DNA from: Lachnospiraceae bacterium
Lineage (GTDB): Bacteria > Bacillota > Clostridia > Lachnospirales > Lachnospiraceae
Direction: 5' to 3'
Assembly (NCBI GenBank): GCA_017557525.1
Contig: JAFYYN010000082.1
Location: 1 to 53,111, forward strand
DNA: 53,111 nucleotides
This document shows, one piece after another, positions 1 to 6,873 of the stretch; positions within the stretch are counted from its first letter, which is position 1, and each line of letters opens with the position of its first letter. The position numbers and the translations under genes were made by a program. The notes beneath the pieces were generated by a model that was given only the letters and a program-made list of their open reading frames with translations, was not told where the DNA came from and searched no databases.

Positions 1-222
1 GAGAGTGATAAGTTTTTGTGTGGTAACTTAAACTATACACCATCTTGAATTCATTTACTACTGCCATTTATAAAAGTAAGCCGCTAGCTCAATGACCTTG
101 GCAGGCCGTCGCGCAGCGACTTAGTTCAATCGGAATATAAATTGATAAGAAAAACCGCAATTCAATCTAAACAACTCATCATAAAAGAACCATTTGGAAA
201 CACAGGGAAATGGAATAACATT
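1..222. other. Intergenic, no gene recognised
   Basis: No convincing coding frame is visible here; a short open frame running through 142-366 has no ribosome binding site and crosses a hairpin. Positions 77-135 contain tRNA D-arm-like strings (CTAGCTCAATG near 84 and TTAGTTCAATCGG near 121) and a small GTCGC-gca-GCGAC hairpin, but no complete cloverleaf or T-arm can be drawn. It may be debris of a tRNA or the tail of an off-window feature. Confidence 0.5.
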
Positions 223-229
223 ACAGCGT

Positions 230-272
230 TAGGCGCAGGTTTGAGAGAAAATCTTATTCCTGCGCCTTTTTT
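230..272 (+). terminator. Rho-independent terminator-like hairpin, element copy 1
   Basis: GGCGCAGG (232-239) pairs with CCTGCGCC (259-266) around an A-rich loop that can pair further (GAGA/TCTT), followed by six T. No gene is recognised just upstream inside the window, so it may end an off-window transcript. Near-identical hairpins occur at 32610-32652 and 33870-33916. Confidence 0.75.
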
Positions 273-302
273 GTTGCTCTTTAACTACAATCATAATCCG
301 TG

Positions 303-348
303 GTGTAAATTAGGCTACACTATCCATTCAAAGTGTTGCTTAAGCAAC
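303..348. promoter_or_regulatory. Two dyads upstream of the promoter
   Basis: GTGTA (303-307) and TACAC (316-320) form one inverted repeat. GTTGCTTAAGCAAC (335-348) is a perfect 14-bp palindrome. Both lie 20-70 bp upstream of the -35 box and are kept in the second copy (32683-32700 and 32715-32728, the latter with one mismatch). A regulator-binding role is inferred from position and conservation only. Confidence 0.4.
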
Positions 349-369
349 GTTTCAAGGCTATTCTGAATA

Positions 370-398
370 TTGAAAATCAAGGATTTGGGGCGTATTAT
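370..398 (+). promoter_or_regulatory. Sigma-A-type promoter of the first duplicated gene
   Basis: TTGAAA (370-375), a 17-bp spacer and TATTAT (393-398). The same boxes and spacer length appear in the second copy at 32750-32778. It predicts a 5' leader of about 65 nt ending in an AAAGGAG ribosome binding site before the ATG at 470. Confidence 0.7.
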
Positions 399-469
399 AA
401 AGTCACAACAGAGGACAGCAGATCCTCAAATACAAAAAAATCAAACAAAACGAAAAGGAGAAAAAAATT

Positions 470-1369
470 ATGTTTAACGGATTGAAAATGGTTGTAGGTG
501 GAATGATGGTAGCAGGTTTTGTAGCAGCAGCGAGTGCATTTGGTATCAAAGCAAGTGACAATACACTGATCGCAGACCTGGACGGAAACGGTACAGAAGA
601 GATCGTCTCATACGATGAGAACATCGATCATCTTGAGAACGGAGATATCAATTACAGCTTCAAGTTCACTATTGAAGGCAAGACCGTATACAAAGAGGGA
701 GGACTCATCGAGAGATATCCCGAGGTAACAGAAGAAGGTAGGCTCCACGACAAGCTTGACCACTTAAAGACTATCGCAGTTTCAGTAGCAGATATTAATC
801 CCGGCAAGGAAGGCAAGGAACTGATCGCAAAGTATTATGCAGATGTTGATGATATTGTTCTCGGATACAAGGTATTTAGATACAATGACGGCAAGCTCAA
901 TGTAGTCAGCGAATTCTATCCTAATGCATCACATTCATACATCCCCACAGCTCAGGCTGACAACAAGTACATCAAGGTAAACGTAGAAGAGTACATCGAC
1001 GCAATCGGCAAGGTATGGATCACAAGGACATACAAGCTTACAAAGAACGGTTTCGTGGAGAAGGAAAACAAGTCCGGCAAATACAATGTAGCTCCCGCAC
1101 GTTACGAAGAGAACAAGCTTACAAAGTATGTTGCAGCAAACTGTATCGAAATGTTCTCAGACAGCAGCTGTCTTGTTGATTATTCAATCGGCATGCTTCA
1201 GGAGGGTGAGAAGTTCGTGATCAAGAAGATAATCTTCCCCACTGAGTACAACGGTAACTTCATTTCATTCGCATACATCAAGACAGCATCCGGTCTTAAG
1301 GGATGGATCATGGTAGACAACACAATTGATGAGATGGGACAGCCTGTAAATGCAGTAGCAGTAAAGTAA
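470..1369 (+). CDS. Secreted protein with calcium-binding-type loop and SH3-like C-terminus
   Basis: A 299-residue protein. Residues 7-23 are hydrophobic and end in an A-S-A signal-peptidase-like site, so export is likely. Mature residues 36-44 read DLDGNGTEE, the acidic loop of FG-GAP/VCBS and EF-hand-like modules, followed by beta-rich sequence. The last ~90 residues (VAAN...GEKFVI...GWIMVDN) resemble a bacterial SH3 domain. Start chosen at 470 because AAAGGAG sits just upstream. Codon use is strongly biased (AAG, ATC, GCA, CTT), suggesting high expression. A close paralogue lies at 32851-33750; they differ mostly between residues ~205 and 280. The function is unknown; cell-wall or ligand binding outside the cell is inference. 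Confidence 0.85.
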   Translation: MFNGLKMVVGGMMVAGFVAAASAFGIKASDNTLIADLDGNGTEEIVSYDENIDHLENGDINYSFKFTIEGKTVYKEGGLIERYPEVTEEGRLHDKLDHLKTIAVSVADINPGKEGKELIAKYYADVDDIVLGYKVFRYNDGKLNVVSEFYPNASHSYIPTAQADNKYIKVNVEEYIDAIGKVWITRTYKLTKNGFVEKENKSGKYNVAPARYEENKLTKYVAANCIEMFSDSSCLVDYSIGMLQEGEKFVIKKIIFPTEYNGNFISFAYIKTASGLKGWIMVDNTIDEMGQPVNAVAVK

Positions 1370-1403
1370 TCAGACAACCATTTAATCCAAATTAATAAGT
1401 AAA

Positions 1404-1445
1404 CGGAGCAGGCTGATCCAGACTGGACGGTCTGCTCTGCTTTTG
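1404..1445 (+). terminator. Rho-independent terminator
   Basis: GAGCAG (1406-1411) pairs with CTGCTC (1432-1437), with an inner TCC/GGA pairing, then a T-rich tail. It closes the secreted-protein gene. The hairpin at 6725-6766 has the same design with compensating base changes. Confidence 0.8.
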
Positions 1446-1587
1446 TTAAAGGATTTTTTTTGATTTTAAAATATCTAAAAACACCTTTAAAGCTGATATT
1501 CTGTATTTTCAGTTGTACTTTTTTTGAGAATAGTGCTATTATTTAATAAAGTATTTTAGTATTGAAGAAGGGCAGGATGGAATTAAA

Positions 1588-2541
1588 ATGAAGACTTTGG
1601 TTATAGGAATGGGTGCGGTCGGATGCGCGATAGCTATTGCCACGGCAAATGCCGGGATGGAAACAACTGTTGTTGCAAGAGGTGAAACCGCCAAGGCCAT
1701 AAGGAATAATGGTTTAAAAAGGACCGGGATATTTGGTGAAATGACGGTTTCACCGGAATGCATCTCTGTATATGAGAACATTGCTCAAATAGAAGCTGAA
1801 TATGATTATATTGCGGTTGCAGTAAAAACCATGGCTAACAAGACTGTTGCAGATGAATTGGCGGAGAACCGGAACATTATAGGCAAGAACGGTAAAATAG
1901 TACTATTTCAGAACGGATGGGGAAATGATGAGCCGTATCTGGTACATTTCCCGTCTTCGCAGGTATACAATGCAAGGGTAATAACAGGCTTTGAAAGGAC
2001 TGACCCCTGGGTTACGAATGTTACTGTACATAATGCTCCGATTTTGCTTGGTTCATTGCATGGACAAGCTGTTAAAGGGCTTGAGGCATTGGCGAAGGCT
2101 ATAAGCGATTCAGGTATACCGTCTGAGGTTTCGGATGAACTTATTCAGGCACTATGGGCAAAGATGCTTTATAATACAACTTTAAATCCGTTAGGTGCAA
2201 TCATGAATATGAGCTATGGTGAACTGGCGGGTTCGGTGCATTTGGTCGGTATTATGAACAGGCTTATCGAAGAAACCTTTGCCGTGATGAATGCTGCCGG
2301 TTATAAGACGTTTTGGAATGATGCGAAGGAGTATCAGGATGTTTTTTACGATAAACTTGTACCGGATACATTTGCGCATCGTGCATCAACCTTGCAGGAT
2401 ATCGAGAAACATCAGAAAACGGAAATAGATACATTAAATGGTTGTATTCAAAGGATAGGGAAAAAATACGGTGTTAAGACGCCGACTCACGACATGATCG
2501 TTGAATTGATCCGGGGAATTGAAGATATTCGCTGTGAGTGA
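1588..2541 (+). CDS. 2-dehydropantoate 2-reductase-like oxidoreductase
   Basis: A 317-residue protein of the ApbA/PanE family. PanE reduces ketopantoate to pantoate with NADPH on the route to coenzyme A. The N-terminus has a Rossmann nucleotide loop, GMGAVG at residues 7-12, and the C-terminal half has the helical ApbA_C pattern (lysine in ALWAKMLYN, then N-P-L-G-A). Length fits the family. It stands alone, with a terminator upstream and a separate promoter downstream, and no other pantothenate gene is near. Many clostridia carry several paralogues with unknown substrates, so I assign the family, not panE itself. Confidence 0.8.
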   Translation: MKTLVIGMGAVGCAIAIATANAGMETTVVARGETAKAIRNNGLKRTGIFGEMTVSPECISVYENIAQIEAEYDYIAVAVKTMANKTVADELAENRNIIGKNGKIVLFQNGWGNDEPYLVHFPSSQVYNARVITGFERTDPWVTNVTVHNAPILLGSLHGQAVKGLEALAKAISDSGIPSEVSDELIQALWAKMLYNTTLNPLGAIMNMSYGELAGSVHLVGIMNRLIEETFAVMNAAGYKTFWNDAKEYQDVFYDKLVPDTFAHRASTLQDIEKHQKTEIDTLNGCIQRIGKKYGVKTPTHDMIVELIRGIEDIRCE

Positions 2542-2551
2542 TATATTTTCA

Positions 2552-2582
2552 TATAGTATTTTCACACTTAATGTGTTATAGT
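2552..2582 (+). promoter_or_regulatory. Extended -10 promoter, family member 1
   Basis: TATAGT occurs at 2552-2557 and 2577-2582, exactly 25 nt apart. Read as a promoter it is TAGTAT, 17 bp including a TGT extended element, then TATAGT. It precedes the flavodoxin gene by about 57 nt. The same layout occurs at 5593, 6799 and 45596. Confidence 0.6.
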
Positions 2583-2638
2583 TAATATACCCGCAGTTGG
2601 ATAAAATTCATTTAAATATGGCAATTGGAGGATGTATT

Positions 2639-3106
2639 ATGAAGACGTTGGTAGCATATTTTTCGGCAGAAACAGGTAGAACACGTAAAGCAGCGCAGGC
2701 TATAGCAAAACTTACGGGGGGCGAAATCTTTGAGATAAAACCTCAGGAAGAGTACACACAGGCGGATATAAACTGGAGAAACCCGATTTCAAGGTGCAAT
2801 AAGGAAAAAATGGGAAAGAAGGATGTTCCTGTTGTAGGAAAAGTTGAAGATTTTGAGAGTTATGATACTGTATGTCTGGGCTTTCCTATCTGGTACTGGA
2901 GTGCTCCCAATGTTATTAATACGTTTTGTAAGGATTATGACTGGACCGGTAAGAAGATCTATGTATTTGCTACCTCTGGTGGCAGTAATATAGGAAAAAC
3001 CGCAGAGAAACTGATGCCATATGTAGCAGGTGGTGAAATAGTCCATGCTGAAGTTTTAAAGAATACTGAAGAATTGAAAGAGTGGGTAAAAAAAATCGAA
3101 AAATGA
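2639..3106 (+). CDS. Flavodoxin-family protein
   Basis: A 155-residue flavodoxin-like electron carrier. The N-terminus runs YFSAETGRT (residues 7-15), the FMN phosphate-binding loop; the segment GFPIWYWSAPN supplies the second flavin loop with aromatic stacking residues, and TSGGSNIG supplies the third. The ATG at 2639 is preferred over an upstream TTG at 2597 because GGAGG sits nine bases ahead and the domain begins right there. Its stop overlaps the start of the next gene (ATGATG at 3103), suggesting translational coupling. Redox partners are not evident nearby. Confidence 0.85.
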   Translation: MKTLVAYFSAETGRTRKAAQAIAKLTGGEIFEIKPQEEYTQADINWRNPISRCNKEKMGKKDVPVVGKVEDFESYDTVCLGFPIWYWSAPNVINTFCKDYDWTGKKIYVFATSGGSNIGKTAEKLMPYVAGGEIVHAEVLKNTEELKEWVKKIEK

Positions 3107-3702
3107 TGAATGGTGCCATTTGCGAAACAGGGAACAGAAAGATAGCGGCTATTTTTCCGGGAATGGGGTATCATAAGGATAAGCCATTGCTGTATCATTC
3201 CGGGAAACTGGTAAGGGAACTTGGATATGAAGTTGTATATGTCGAGTATCATGACCTGCCACAGAAAATACTCGGAAATTTGAAACTGATGCGCGAGGCT
3301 GCAGATATGGCTTATGTTCAGGCTGAAGAGCAGCTCATGGGCTTAAAACTGAGCAGTCAGGATGAAATCATATTTATCGGAAAAAGTATAGGCACATTTG
3401 TTGCGGCAAGATATGTGCGTGAGTACGGGCTGCCTGCCAGACAGATATGGTATACCCCGGTGGAAGCTACTTTTTCGTTTGAGTCAGAGAATGTAATTGC
3501 CTTTATCGGAGAAGCTGACCCATGGTCAGATCTGAAAGTGGTAAAGGACAAAGCCGGGAAAATGGCGGTTCCGCTATATACTTATCCAGACTGTAATCAT
3601 TCATTAGAAAGTGGCAATGTTCTGGCAGACGTCGGGACGCTGCAGGATGTGGTGCAGAAAACGGCAGAATTTTTATCCGGGAAAACGAAAACCAGGTTAT
3701 AA
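3103..3702 (+). CDS. Small alpha/beta-hydrolase-like protein
   Basis: About 199 residues. The pattern fits an alpha/beta hydrolase: a nucleophile elbow GKSIGT with Ser95, an acid in GEADPWSD (Asp139), and a late histidine in DCNHSLE (His166). These three would make a catalytic triad. No signal peptide. Start is 3103 or 3106 (two tandem ATGs overlapping the flavodoxin stop); an alternative GTG at 3082 would overlap more. It is cotranscribed with the flavodoxin. The substrate is unknown. Confidence 0.7.
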   Translation: MMNGAICETGNRKIAAIFPGMGYHKDKPLLYHSGKLVRELGYEVVYVEYHDLPQKILGNLKLMREAADMAYVQAEEQLMGLKLSSQDEIIFIGKSIGTFVAARYVREYGLPARQIWYTPVEATFSFESENVIAFIGEADPWSDLKVVKDKAGKMAVPLYTYPDCNHSLESGNVLADVGTLQDVVQKTAEFLSGKTKTRL

Positions 3703-3722
3703 TTTTTTAAGCAGGGGAAATT

Positions 3723-3941
3723 ATGTTATTTGAAAAGAAGATTAAAAAACCGGAAATAGTATTTGACCCTGAAACCCAGTACGCCATAATACGCAGTTCA
3801 ATCTGTACAGGCGAGAAGGTTGCCGGGTTTAAGAGCAAGGTAGACGGGCATTTTACAGAGGTCATGCTTATTCGTTCGCATGAGGATGAAATCAGGTTTA
3901 AAGAAACCTATGGCATAGAGATAATTAAGACAGAATATTGA
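3723..3941 (+). CDS. Small conserved-looking hypothetical protein
   Basis: A 72-residue soluble, charged protein starting after AGGGG at a good distance. No domain is recognised. It sits 20 bp after the hydrolase gene and is followed by a clear terminator, so it is the last gene of the flavodoxin operon. The compact frame and ribosome binding site support it being real. Confidence 0.6.
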   Translation: MLFEKKIKKPEIVFDPETQYAIIRSSICTGEKVAGFKSKVDGHFTEVMLIRSHEDEIRFKETYGIEIIKTEY

Positions 3942-3965
3942 CGGTGAAACAAAACATAACCAAAA

Positions 3966-4001
3966 AGATGCAATCTGTGACGAAACAGTTGCATTTTTTT
4001 C
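3966..4001 (+). terminator. Rho-independent terminator
   Basis: ATGCAA-t-CTGT (3968-3978) pairs with ACAG-TTGCAT (3985-3994) around GACGAA, followed by seven T. Ends the flavodoxin-hydrolase operon. Its 3' arm overlaps the -35 box of the next promoter. Confidence 0.85.
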
Positions 4002-4016
4002 TTTTTCCAATATAAT
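3989..4016 (+). promoter_or_regulatory. Promoter of the LytTR pair
   Basis: TTGCAT (3989-3994), a 16-bp spacer and a consensus TATAAT (4011-4016). The -35 box lies inside the terminator stem, so the two signals are nested. Drives the LytTR gene at 4057. Confidence 0.6.
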
Positions 4017-4056
4017 CGAATTGTCAACGTTGAAAAAAGCAGAAAGGAAGTGAAAC

Positions 4057-4506
4057 ATGAAGGTCAGACTTTCAGTAAGTGACACGATATATGAACAAAC
4101 CAAAAAGGAACTTCTTGAGCACGGGATAGAGATAGATGACGGATCAGAGTTGGAACTGATAGAACGCCAGGGGCAGACGGAATACCTGAACGTGAAGAAT
4201 GAGGTAGGAGACAGACTCAAAATACGTGTGGATGAAATAGTATTCATTGAAAGTTTCGGACGAAACATGGATGTGCACACGGAAAAAGAGGTATACAGAG
4301 CCTCGGAAAGAATGTACATCCTGGAAAAGGAGCTGGCGGGCAGAGGCTTCATAAGAGTAAGCAACTCATGTATAGTGGCCCGCAAAAAAATAAAAAGAAT
4401 AAAACCTTCAATCACCATGAAATATGTCTTGGAGATGACGGACAAATCACTGGTAGATGTAACGAGAGGATATTACTATTCATTTAAGGAAAAACTTGGA
4501 GTATAA
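4057..4506 (+). CDS. LytTR-family DNA-binding protein
   Basis: A 149-residue protein. Residues from about 45 to the end match the LytTR DNA-binding fold: IRVDEIVFIESFGR, then an ERMYILEKEL helix, RGFIRVSNSCIV, and a C-terminal GYYYSFKEKLGV. There is no receiver domain; the first ~40 residues are a short alpha/beta region, as in stand-alone LytTR regulators. RBS is AAAGGAAG. The following membrane protein starts 25 bp later, and such pairs often use a membrane partner that controls the regulator. Autoregulation is likely but not shown. Confidence 0.88.
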   Translation: MKVRLSVSDTIYEQTKKELLEHGIEIDDGSELELIERQGQTEYLNVKNEVGDRLKIRVDEIVFIESFGRNMDVHTEKEVYRASERMYILEKELAGRGFIRVSNSCIVARKKIKRIKPSITMKYVLEMTDKSLVDVTRGYYYSFKEKLGV

Positions 4507-4530
4507 AATCACAAAAGAAAGGAAAACAAA

Positions 4531-5565
4531 ATGAGAACATACAGCATAGGAATCGTAATAGCAGTGATACTCCTGATCGCCGCAGCAATAGGCGGGATAG
4601 TGGTATTGCTGTACAGAAAAAGAATGAACAGAGCACTTATAGAAGAACAGAGTACGGCACACACAAGCCTGCCTGCACCTGCTGACACACTTGGTGGTAT
4701 TTATAAGCTTGTCATACTTGGACTTATCATCTGGGTATGCATAAGCATGGGTAAACTAAGCAGCATCCAGCAGGAAATTGAAAACCTGAAATCCCTTTCA
4801 GCAGGTAACTCTAACTCGATCAGCTTTGAGCTTGAAAACTTCAAAAGCGAAATGCTGAAAGCTAACAGCAGGGTAGGCAGTTACACAAGCACATGTAATG
4901 ACCTAAATACATCGGACAATACTTGTATGGTAAAGCATACAGTAAGATTAAAGAGCTTTTCTGACAACACAGAGGTTGTCTTTGTATCCGTCGACGGTCA
5001 GGAAGTAAAGATGGATAAAACCGGGGAAGGCAGATATGAAGCAATCATTAAGACAGATCTGTTTAAAACATATGATGGTGAGTTCGGCATAACCATAAAA
5101 GAGAACGGCGTAAATTACTATGAAGCGCTTGAAGATGAACGGTTTTACGGGACAGAACCTGCGTACTGGCAGCAATATATTCCATACATAAACGGAGAAT
5201 TCGGAACAGACGTAACATACCTCAATAACGATGTTAACATAAGAAATATAGTCGTTTATTCAATGTACAAAAGCGAATACAATATATCATCTGCTAAGGT
5301 CGTAGTAGAGAAAAACGGCAGCGTTATCGATACTATTGATGCAAAGGACAGCTTCGCTATACCATATGGCCCGATAGAAATACCCGTGCAAAAGGACTAT
5401 GAAGTGACTGAGAAAGATAACATGAATGCAACACTGATACTTACAACGGAAGAAGGATATACCCTCGAACAACTTCTGTATGAAAAAACCGGTACAATGA
5501 ACAGGACCTATGGAAACAGCTTCATTATAACAGATAATAGTGGGAATGTGGTGCTTTCCAGATGA
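4531..5565 (+). CDS. Membrane protein paired with the LytTR regulator
   Basis: A 344-residue protein with two membrane segments (about residues 5-28 and 57-74), a charged loop between them, a helical stretch (~75-110, possible coiled coil), and a long beta-rich remainder (111-344), probably outside the cell. Two cysteines (CNDLNTSDNTC) could form a disulphide. RBS is AGAAAGG. It shares the transcript with the LytTR gene. Not a family I recognise; a role as sensor or inhibitor for the regulator is inference from pairing. Confidence 0.7.
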   Translation: MRTYSIGIVIAVILLIAAAIGGIVVLLYRKRMNRALIEEQSTAHTSLPAPADTLGGIYKLVILGLIIWVCISMGKLSSIQQEIENLKSLSAGNSNSISFELENFKSEMLKANSRVGSYTSTCNDLNTSDNTCMVKHTVRLKSFSDNTEVVFVSVDGQEVKMDKTGEGRYEAIIKTDLFKTYDGEFGITIKENGVNYYEALEDERFYGTEPAYWQQYIPYINGEFGTDVTYLNNDVNIRNIVVYSMYKSEYNISSAKVVVEKNGSVIDTIDAKDSFAIPYGPIEIPVQKDYEVTEKDNMNATLILTTEEGYTLEQLLYEKTGTMNRTYGNSFIITDNSGNVVLSR

Positions 5566-5592
5566 CAGATATTTGAGGTTCTATTGGAAAAA

Positions 5593-5623
5593 TATGGAAT
5601 TTTCAAATGAAGTATGCTATAGT
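5593..5623 (+). promoter_or_regulatory. Extended -10 promoter, family member 2
   Basis: TATGGA (5593-5598) replaces the first TATAGT, then ATTTTC and a 19-nt interval to TATAGT (5618-5623) preceded by TGC. Spacing matches the other family members exactly. It lies 74 nt before the DUF2804 gene. Confidence 0.45.
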
Positions 5624-5696
5624 ATATTAGGTATGGAATTACAGAATAAGATAGCGTTGTTTTTAAAATGAAAGTGATGGAACCGGGGGTGAGAGT

Positions 5697-6719
5697 GTGG
5701 AAAGAAATCATGAGGTTACGGAGAGGCATCTTCTTCTCGACGAGAATGGGGAACTTGTAGAGCCGGGGTGGTCCAGACACCTGTTGCAGGAATATGACAG
5801 GAAGATGATAAAGGCCCCTAAATTGAGGATTAAGGAGTGGGACTATTATCTGGTGATGGGACAGGGCTTTGCCGGGGCATTTACTATCTCGGATGACGGA
5901 TATATCGGTCTGCAGTCGGTTTCGCTGCTGGAATTTGGTGAATTTTCCAAGGAACATACTGAAACGGTGCTCAATACCTTCCCTTTGGGAAGACTGAGGC
6001 TTCCTAACAGTTCTACAACCGGGCCCACCAGATATCATGACAAACGCCTGAAGATGAGGTTCGATGTCGGGAACGGCTATAGACGTATAAGGTGCAAATT
6101 TGAGAACTTTAAGGATGGAAAGCCGTTCAGATGCGACATATTTTTGGAGCAGCCTGATATGGAATCGATGGTCATTGCTACTCCATGGGACAAGAAGCAC
6201 GCATTTTACTACAATCAGAAGATAAATACCATGCGTGCGAGCGGCTATATGGAGTTTGACGGAAAGAAATATGTCTTTAACCCTGCAACCGACTTCGGAA
6301 CCCTTGACTGGGGCAGGGGTGTGTGGACATATGACAATACCTGGCTCTGGGGTTCAGGCAACATGGATATTGACGGCAAGAGGTTTGGGTTCAATATCGG
6401 ATATGGTTTTGGGAATACAAGTGCCGCCACAGAGAATGTATTATTCTATGAAGGCAGGGTTCACAAACTGGACGATGTGGAATTCCATATCCCGGATAAT
6501 TACATGGACAAATGGAGCTTTACTTCTTCAGACGGCAGGTTTGAAATGGAATTTGTTCCTGTTCTTGACAGGGCAGCATGTATAGATTTCAAGGTACTGG
6601 TATCCGACCAGCATCAGGTATTCGGCAAGATGACAGGGAAGGCTGTCCTTGATGACGGAACTGTCATAGATGTAAAGGATATGATGTGCTTTGCAGAAAA
6701 GGTACATAACAGATATTAG
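5697..6719 (+). CDS. DUF2804 domain-containing protein
   Basis: A 340-residue soluble protein matching the DUF2804 family in length and pattern: an N-terminal LLDENGELVEPGWSR segment, a middle FNPATDFGTLDWGRGVW stretch rich in Trp/Gly, then FNIGYGFGNTSAATEN. The family is widespread in Firmicutes and Actinobacteria and has no known function. Start is the GTG at 5697; the upstream GGGGGTGA is a fair ribosome binding site. It has its own promoter and its own terminator, so it is monocistronic. Confidence 0.85.
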   Translation: MERNHEVTERHLLLDENGELVEPGWSRHLLQEYDRKMIKAPKLRIKEWDYYLVMGQGFAGAFTISDDGYIGLQSVSLLEFGEFSKEHTETVLNTFPLGRLRLPNSSTTGPTRYHDKRLKMRFDVGNGYRRIRCKFENFKDGKPFRCDIFLEQPDMESMVIATPWDKKHAFYYNQKINTMRASGYMEFDGKKYVFNPATDFGTLDWGRGVWTYDNTWLWGSGNMDIDGKRFGFNIGYGFGNTSAATENVLFYEGRVHKLDDVEFHIPDNYMDKWSFTSSDGRFEMEFVPVLDRAACIDFKVLVSDQHQVFGKMTGKAVLDDGTVIDVKDMMCFAEKVHNRY

Positions 6720-6724
6720 GATAA

Positions 6725-6766
6725 ACAGAACAGGCTGATCCTAAAGGATGGTCTGTTCTGTTTTTA
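6725..6766 (+). terminator. Rho-independent terminator
   Basis: CAGAACAG (6726-6733) pairs with CTGTTCTG (6753-6760) with an inner ATCC/GGAT pairing, then five T. Same architecture and inner sequence (GGCTGATCC) as the terminator at 1404-1445, with paired stem substitutions. Confidence 0.88.
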
Positions 6767-6798
6767 TGGGGGGAATATGGAAATCGGGTTAAATATTG

Positions 6799-6829
6799 TA
6801 TAGTATTTTTGCATATAATGTGGTATAGT
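6799..6829 (+). promoter_or_regulatory. Extended -10 promoter, family member 3
   Basis: TATAGT at 6799-6804 and 6824-6829, 25 nt apart, with ATTTTT after the first and TGG just before the second. Nearly identical to the element at 45596. It precedes the hybrid kinase gene by about 45 nt. Confidence 0.6.
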
Positions 6830-6873
6830 GATATAGTGAAATAATGGTTATTGACCGATTGGAGATTTAAAAA

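Larger units (their letters stand above)
223..1369 (+). repeat. Duplicated leader-plus-gene unit, copy 1
   Basis: About 1.15 kb starting at ACAGCGTTAGG and covering a hairpin, two dyads, a promoter and a whole gene. It recurs in direct orientation at 32603-33750. Leaders and the first two thirds of the genes are close to identical by eye, and both promoters keep the same spacing. The offset between copies is about 32.4 kb. Confidence 0.9.

Noticed and set aside
142-366. Plus-strand open frame of 74 codons in the first leader
   Set aside because: It crosses the terminator hairpin, dyads and promoter region, lacks a ribosome binding site, and the matching region of the second copy is not kept as protein.
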